This document shows, in pieces, positions 33,742 through 36,927 of a DNA stretch of 36,927 bases. Numbering within the stretch: position 1 is the stretch's first letter; every line of letters starts with the position of its first letter. The position numbers were made by a program, and so were the translations under genes. The notes under the pieces are model-generated. The model searched no databases and had not been told where the DNA came from. It saw only the letters and a list, made by a program, of their open reading frames with translations. Source of the DNA: Streptomyces caelestis (GTDB lineage Bacteria > Actinomycetota > Actinomycetes > Streptomycetales > Streptomycetaceae); the NCBI RefSeq assembly GCF_001279005.1, contig NZ_LGCN01000237.1:1-36927 (forward strand). The letters are read 5' to 3'.

Positions 33742-34326
33742 TCACTTCGCCGCGGTCAGGACGTCCTCGGTCGTCACCACGTCCGCGAACCCGCCCCCGT
33801 GCAGCGACACCGCCGACGCACGCGCCAGCTCGTCCGCGCTCCGCCGCCAGCCGAAGGGCCCCTCCAGGCCGAAGGTGTACGTCGCGTCGAACGCGACCAC
33901 GACCTCGTACCCGAGGTTCCCGCCCATCCGCGCCGTCGTCTCGACACACATGTTCGTCTGGATCCCGGCCAGCACGACCTGCGAGATCCCCGCCTCCCTG
34001 AGCCAGGCGTCCAGATCCGGTGTCCCGAGGAACGCCGAGTTCACACTCTTGGTGACCAGCAGCTCGGCCCCGCTTCCCTTCCCGCGCCGCCGCTCCACAT
34101 ACTCCTTGAACCCGTTGCCCTCGTCCCCGGTCCGCAACGGCGACCCGGGCTCGACCGAGTCGTGCCGCACGAAGACGACCGGCCGACCGGTCGACTGCCA
34201 TACGTCGATGAGGGCGGCGATGTTGTCGTCCGCGGCCGGGTTGTTCCGCGTCCCCCAGAAGCCGACCTCCTCGAAGCCCTTCTGCACGTCCACGACCACC
34301 AGTGCTGCGTTCTGCGCGATGTCCAT
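33742..34326 (-). CDS. isochorismatase-like cysteine hydrolase
   Basis: A 194-residue alpha/beta hydrolase of the isochorismatase/nicotinamidase superfamily. The triad is D13 (VVVDVQKGF), K93 (VTKSVNSAF) and C127 (GIQTNMCVETTARMG), with the family cis-peptide region just before the Cys. The substrate is unknown (an amide or vinyl ether). ATG 34326 (MDIAQNAALVVVDVQ) gives the usual length. An upstream in-frame TTG at 34371 would add 15 atypical residues. It is divergent from a GlxA-type regulator across 75 bp. That pairing of a regulator and an amidase-like enzyme is common, so the regulator probably controls it. Confidence 0.9.
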   Translation of the reverse strand: MDIAQNAALVVVDVQKGFEEVGFWGTRNNPAADDNIAALIDVWQSTGRPVVFVRHDSVEPGSPLRTGDEGNGFKEYVERRRGKGSGAELLVTKSVNSAFLGTPDLDAWLREAGISQVVLAGIQTNMCVETTARMGGNLGYEVVVAFDATYTFGLEGPFGWRRSADELARASAVSLHGGGFADVVTTEDVLTAAK

Positions 34327-35336
34327 GCCCACGATCGTGCCGCCCGGCAGCACCGGCTCACAGAGGTCCAAAAGCCAGCGATCGATGGTTTACTGCCACT
34401 CATGGCAGCCCCCTACCGCGTGGCCCTGGTCGCCTTCCCCGGCATCCGCGCCTTCGACGTCTCCGTCATCACCGAGGTCTGGGGCCCCGACCGCACCGAC
34501 CGCGGCGCCCCCGCCTTCGACCTGCACCGCGCCGCCACCGACACCACCCCCGTCCCCATGCGCGGCGGCCTCACCCTCCTCCCCGACCGCCCCCTCACCT
34601 GGCTGACCGACGCCGACCTGATCGTCGTCCCCGGCCTCGACGACCACCTCACCCCCGCACCACCCCCGGTCCTCGACGCCCTCCGTCACGCCCACGCCCG
34701 CGGCACCACCATCGCCGCCCTCTGCGGCGGCGCCTTCACCCTCGCCCAGGCCGGACTCCTCGGCGGCCGCCGCGCCATCACCCACTGGAACCTGATCGAC
34801 CTCTTCCGCGCACACCATCCCCACGTCACCGTCGTCCCCGACGCCCTGTTCATCGAGGACGACAACATCTGGACCGCGGCCGGCACCGCCGCCGGCATCG
34901 ACCTCTGCCTCCATCTCATCCGCCTCGCCCACGGAGCCGAGGCCGCCGCCACCATCGCCCGCTCCATGGTCACGGCCCCCTTCCGCACCGGCACCCAGGC
35001 ACAGTTCATCGAGCACCCCACCCCGCGCGCCGACCGCAACACCGACGCCCTCGCCGCCGTACGCGAGCACGCCCTGCGCCACCTCCACGAACCGCTCACG
35101 GTCGCCGACCTGGCCGCCCACGCCGGCATGTCCTCGCGCACCTTCGCCCGCCACTTCACTGCGGCCACCGGCACCACCCCGCTGCGCTGGCTCCTCGACC
35201 AGCGCATCGCCGCGGCTCAGCGCCTCCTGGAACGCACCGACCTCCCCATGCCCGAGGTCGCCCGCCGTGCGGGCTTCGGCAGCGAGGTCACCATGCGCCA
35301 GCACTTCGCATCACGCCTCGCCACCAGCCCTCGTGC

Positions 35337-36371
<1,035 letters not shown>

Positions 36372-36436
36372 CTCTTCTCTTCTCCGTCTCCGGTCCAAGG
36401 CCGCCGTCCCCGGCTGGCCGCCCCTCGGAGTCCTGG

Positions 36437-36511
36437 AGGGAGAAACAGAAACGGCCGCCGAGGCGGCGGCCGTCGAGTGCGCACGTAGGAGGCGGCCGCC
36501 GTCAGGCGGCC
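36437..36511 (-). promoter_or_regulatory. trpS transcription attenuator with alternating complementary segments
   Basis: On the minus strand four short blocks alternate: segment 1 GGCCGCC (36505-36511), segment 2 GGCGGCC (36494-36500), segment 3 GGCCGCC (36465-36471) and segment 4 GGCGGCC (36453-36459). 1:2 forms a pause hairpin with a TGAC loop. 3:4 extends to a 9-bp stem followed by TTTCTGTTTCT, a terminator. 2:3 pairing would be the antiterminator. Segment 1 overlaps the end of the leader ORF just after the Trp codons, so a stalled ribosome would block 1 and free 2. Confidence 0.88.
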
Positions 36512-36543
36512 CACCAGAACTGGCTGTACGTACGCGTGGTCAT
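36502..36543 (-). CDS. trpS leader peptide with tandem Trp codons
   Basis: A 13-residue ORF, MTTRTYSQFWWAA, has two adjacent TGG codons just before segment 1 of the attenuator. TACTCT (minus, 36551-36556) ends 7 nt before its ATG with no Shine-Dalgarno, so the leader is probably translated from a leaderless transcript. It is a sensor of charged tRNA-Trp, not a functional product. Confidence 0.88.
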   Translation of the reverse strand: MTTRTYSQFWWAA

Positions 36544-36550
36544 ACGGGCC

Positions 36551-36556
36551 AGAGTA
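36551..36556 (-). promoter_or_regulatory. -10 element of the trpS leader promoter
   Basis: TACTCT on the minus strand ends 7 nt before the leader-peptide ATG. CTGCCT (36575-36580) with an 18-bp spacer is a weak -35 candidate. Confidence 0.55.
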
Positions 36557-36584
36557 CGCCCGGAGGGTGGGACGAGGCAGCGGG

Positions 36585-36613
36585 TTGACACGCTCCGGCA
36601 GGATCCGTATGGT
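36585..36613 (+). promoter_or_regulatory. strong promoter P1 of a downstream rRNA operon
   Basis: TTGACA (36585-36590), a 17-bp spacer and TATGGT (36608-36613) form a near-consensus HrdB-type promoter pointing away from trpS. It opens the set of tandem promoters before the rRNA operon. Confidence 0.8.
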
Positions 36614-36699
36614 TCTCCGAGTTGTCCGACGTGAGCGCCGACCCCGGTCGGTCCCCGGACAGCCATTCCACAAGTACCACCACTGTTCGGGACAGCGTT

Positions 36700-36927
36700 C
36701 TGTCTGCTGTCACGTCCTTGGCATACGTATTTGTGAAATGAGGAATCCGCGCCCGAAAGGGAGCAGGACCCCGATTAGGTCGGGGACCGGGAATCCGCTA
36801 AAGTCTCACTCGTCGGAACGGCCCAACGGCCGTGAAGACAGCCCGCTCCGACCGGGAATCAGGCCCGAAAGGATCTGATAGAGTCGGAACCGCCGGAAAG
36901 GGAAACGCGGAAGCGGGACCCCGGAAA
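36700..36927 (+). promoter_or_regulatory. rRNA operon leader with further tandem promoters
   Basis: The region reads like the Streptomyces rrn leader, with phrases such as CAGGCCCGAAAGGATCTGAT then AGAGTCGGAACCGCCGGAAA. It has further -10 boxes at 36799-36804 (TAAAGT, with TTAGGT 18 bp upstream) and 36879-36884 (TAGAGT). The hairpin ACGGCC-CAAC-GGCCGT is near 36818-36833. The 16S gene must begin beyond the window end. No rRNA sequence is inside the window. Confidence 0.8.

Overview
The window is a piece of a Streptomyces chromosome. It has very high GC, strong third-position GC bias, GTG starts, and a gene set and order that match, from memory, the S. coelicolor segment running from lsr2/clpC through sigE-cseABC to the auxiliary trpS. 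No phage, insertion sequence or CRISPR array was seen. Most genes are housekeeping or regulatory. The irregular part is 31.8-33.7 kb, where two decayed genes, an interspersed repeat and a G-rich tract flank an intact proC.

Layout. 0-2.5 kb: a small membrane protein with a good terminator, a BlaI-type repressor, an ArgA-like acetyltransferase, the nucleoid protein Lsr2, and a convergent hypothetical gene. 2.5-5.6 kb: clpC, with two GTTCGC-N5-GCG (ClgR-like) sites upstream and a 25-bp perfect bidirectional terminator after it. 5.6-9.7 kb: a secreted HAD acid phosphatase, a LytM/M23 peptidase, and a TetR/14-TM efflux pair divergent from a doubly symmetric operator region. 9.7-13.1 kb (minus strand): sigE-cseA-cseB-cseC, the cell-envelope stress system. 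13.4-18.5 kb: mutY, a NarL-type two-component pair whose kinase carries an extra C-terminal membrane-anchored domain, a PAP2 phosphatase and a Gly/Ser-rich anchored protein. 18.6-21.2 kb: radA and disA (c-di-AMP synthesis and DNA repair). 21.4-25.3 kb: a sigma-like/zinc-finger/TM/BACON fusion, a Cys-rich protein and a Ppx/GppA phosphatase. 25.4-31.8 kb: a TIM-barrel isomerase-like protein, ilvD, a PASTA-less Ser/Thr kinase with a beta-propeller, an SH3b protein and a 3-TM protein. 31.8-33.7 kb: methyltransferase pseudogene, repeat, proC, pseudogene fragment. 33.7-36.9 kb: isochorismatase-like hydrolase, GlxA-type regulator, trpS with a Trp-Trp leader peptide and attenuator, and tandem promoters of an rRNA operon whose 16S gene lies beyond the window.

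How the parts fit. Several systems watch or remodel the cell envelope (SigE/CseABC, LytM peptidase, STPK-propeller, sigma-BACON fusion, the unusual kinase). Others look after DNA (MutY, RadA, DisA, Lsr2). The clearest regulatory device is the trpS leader, where four alternating complementary segments follow two Trp codons. A recurring start architecture, TANNNT ending 6-8 nt before the start codon with no Shine-Dalgarno sequence, suggests that about nine to eleven genes here are expressed as leaderless mRNAs.
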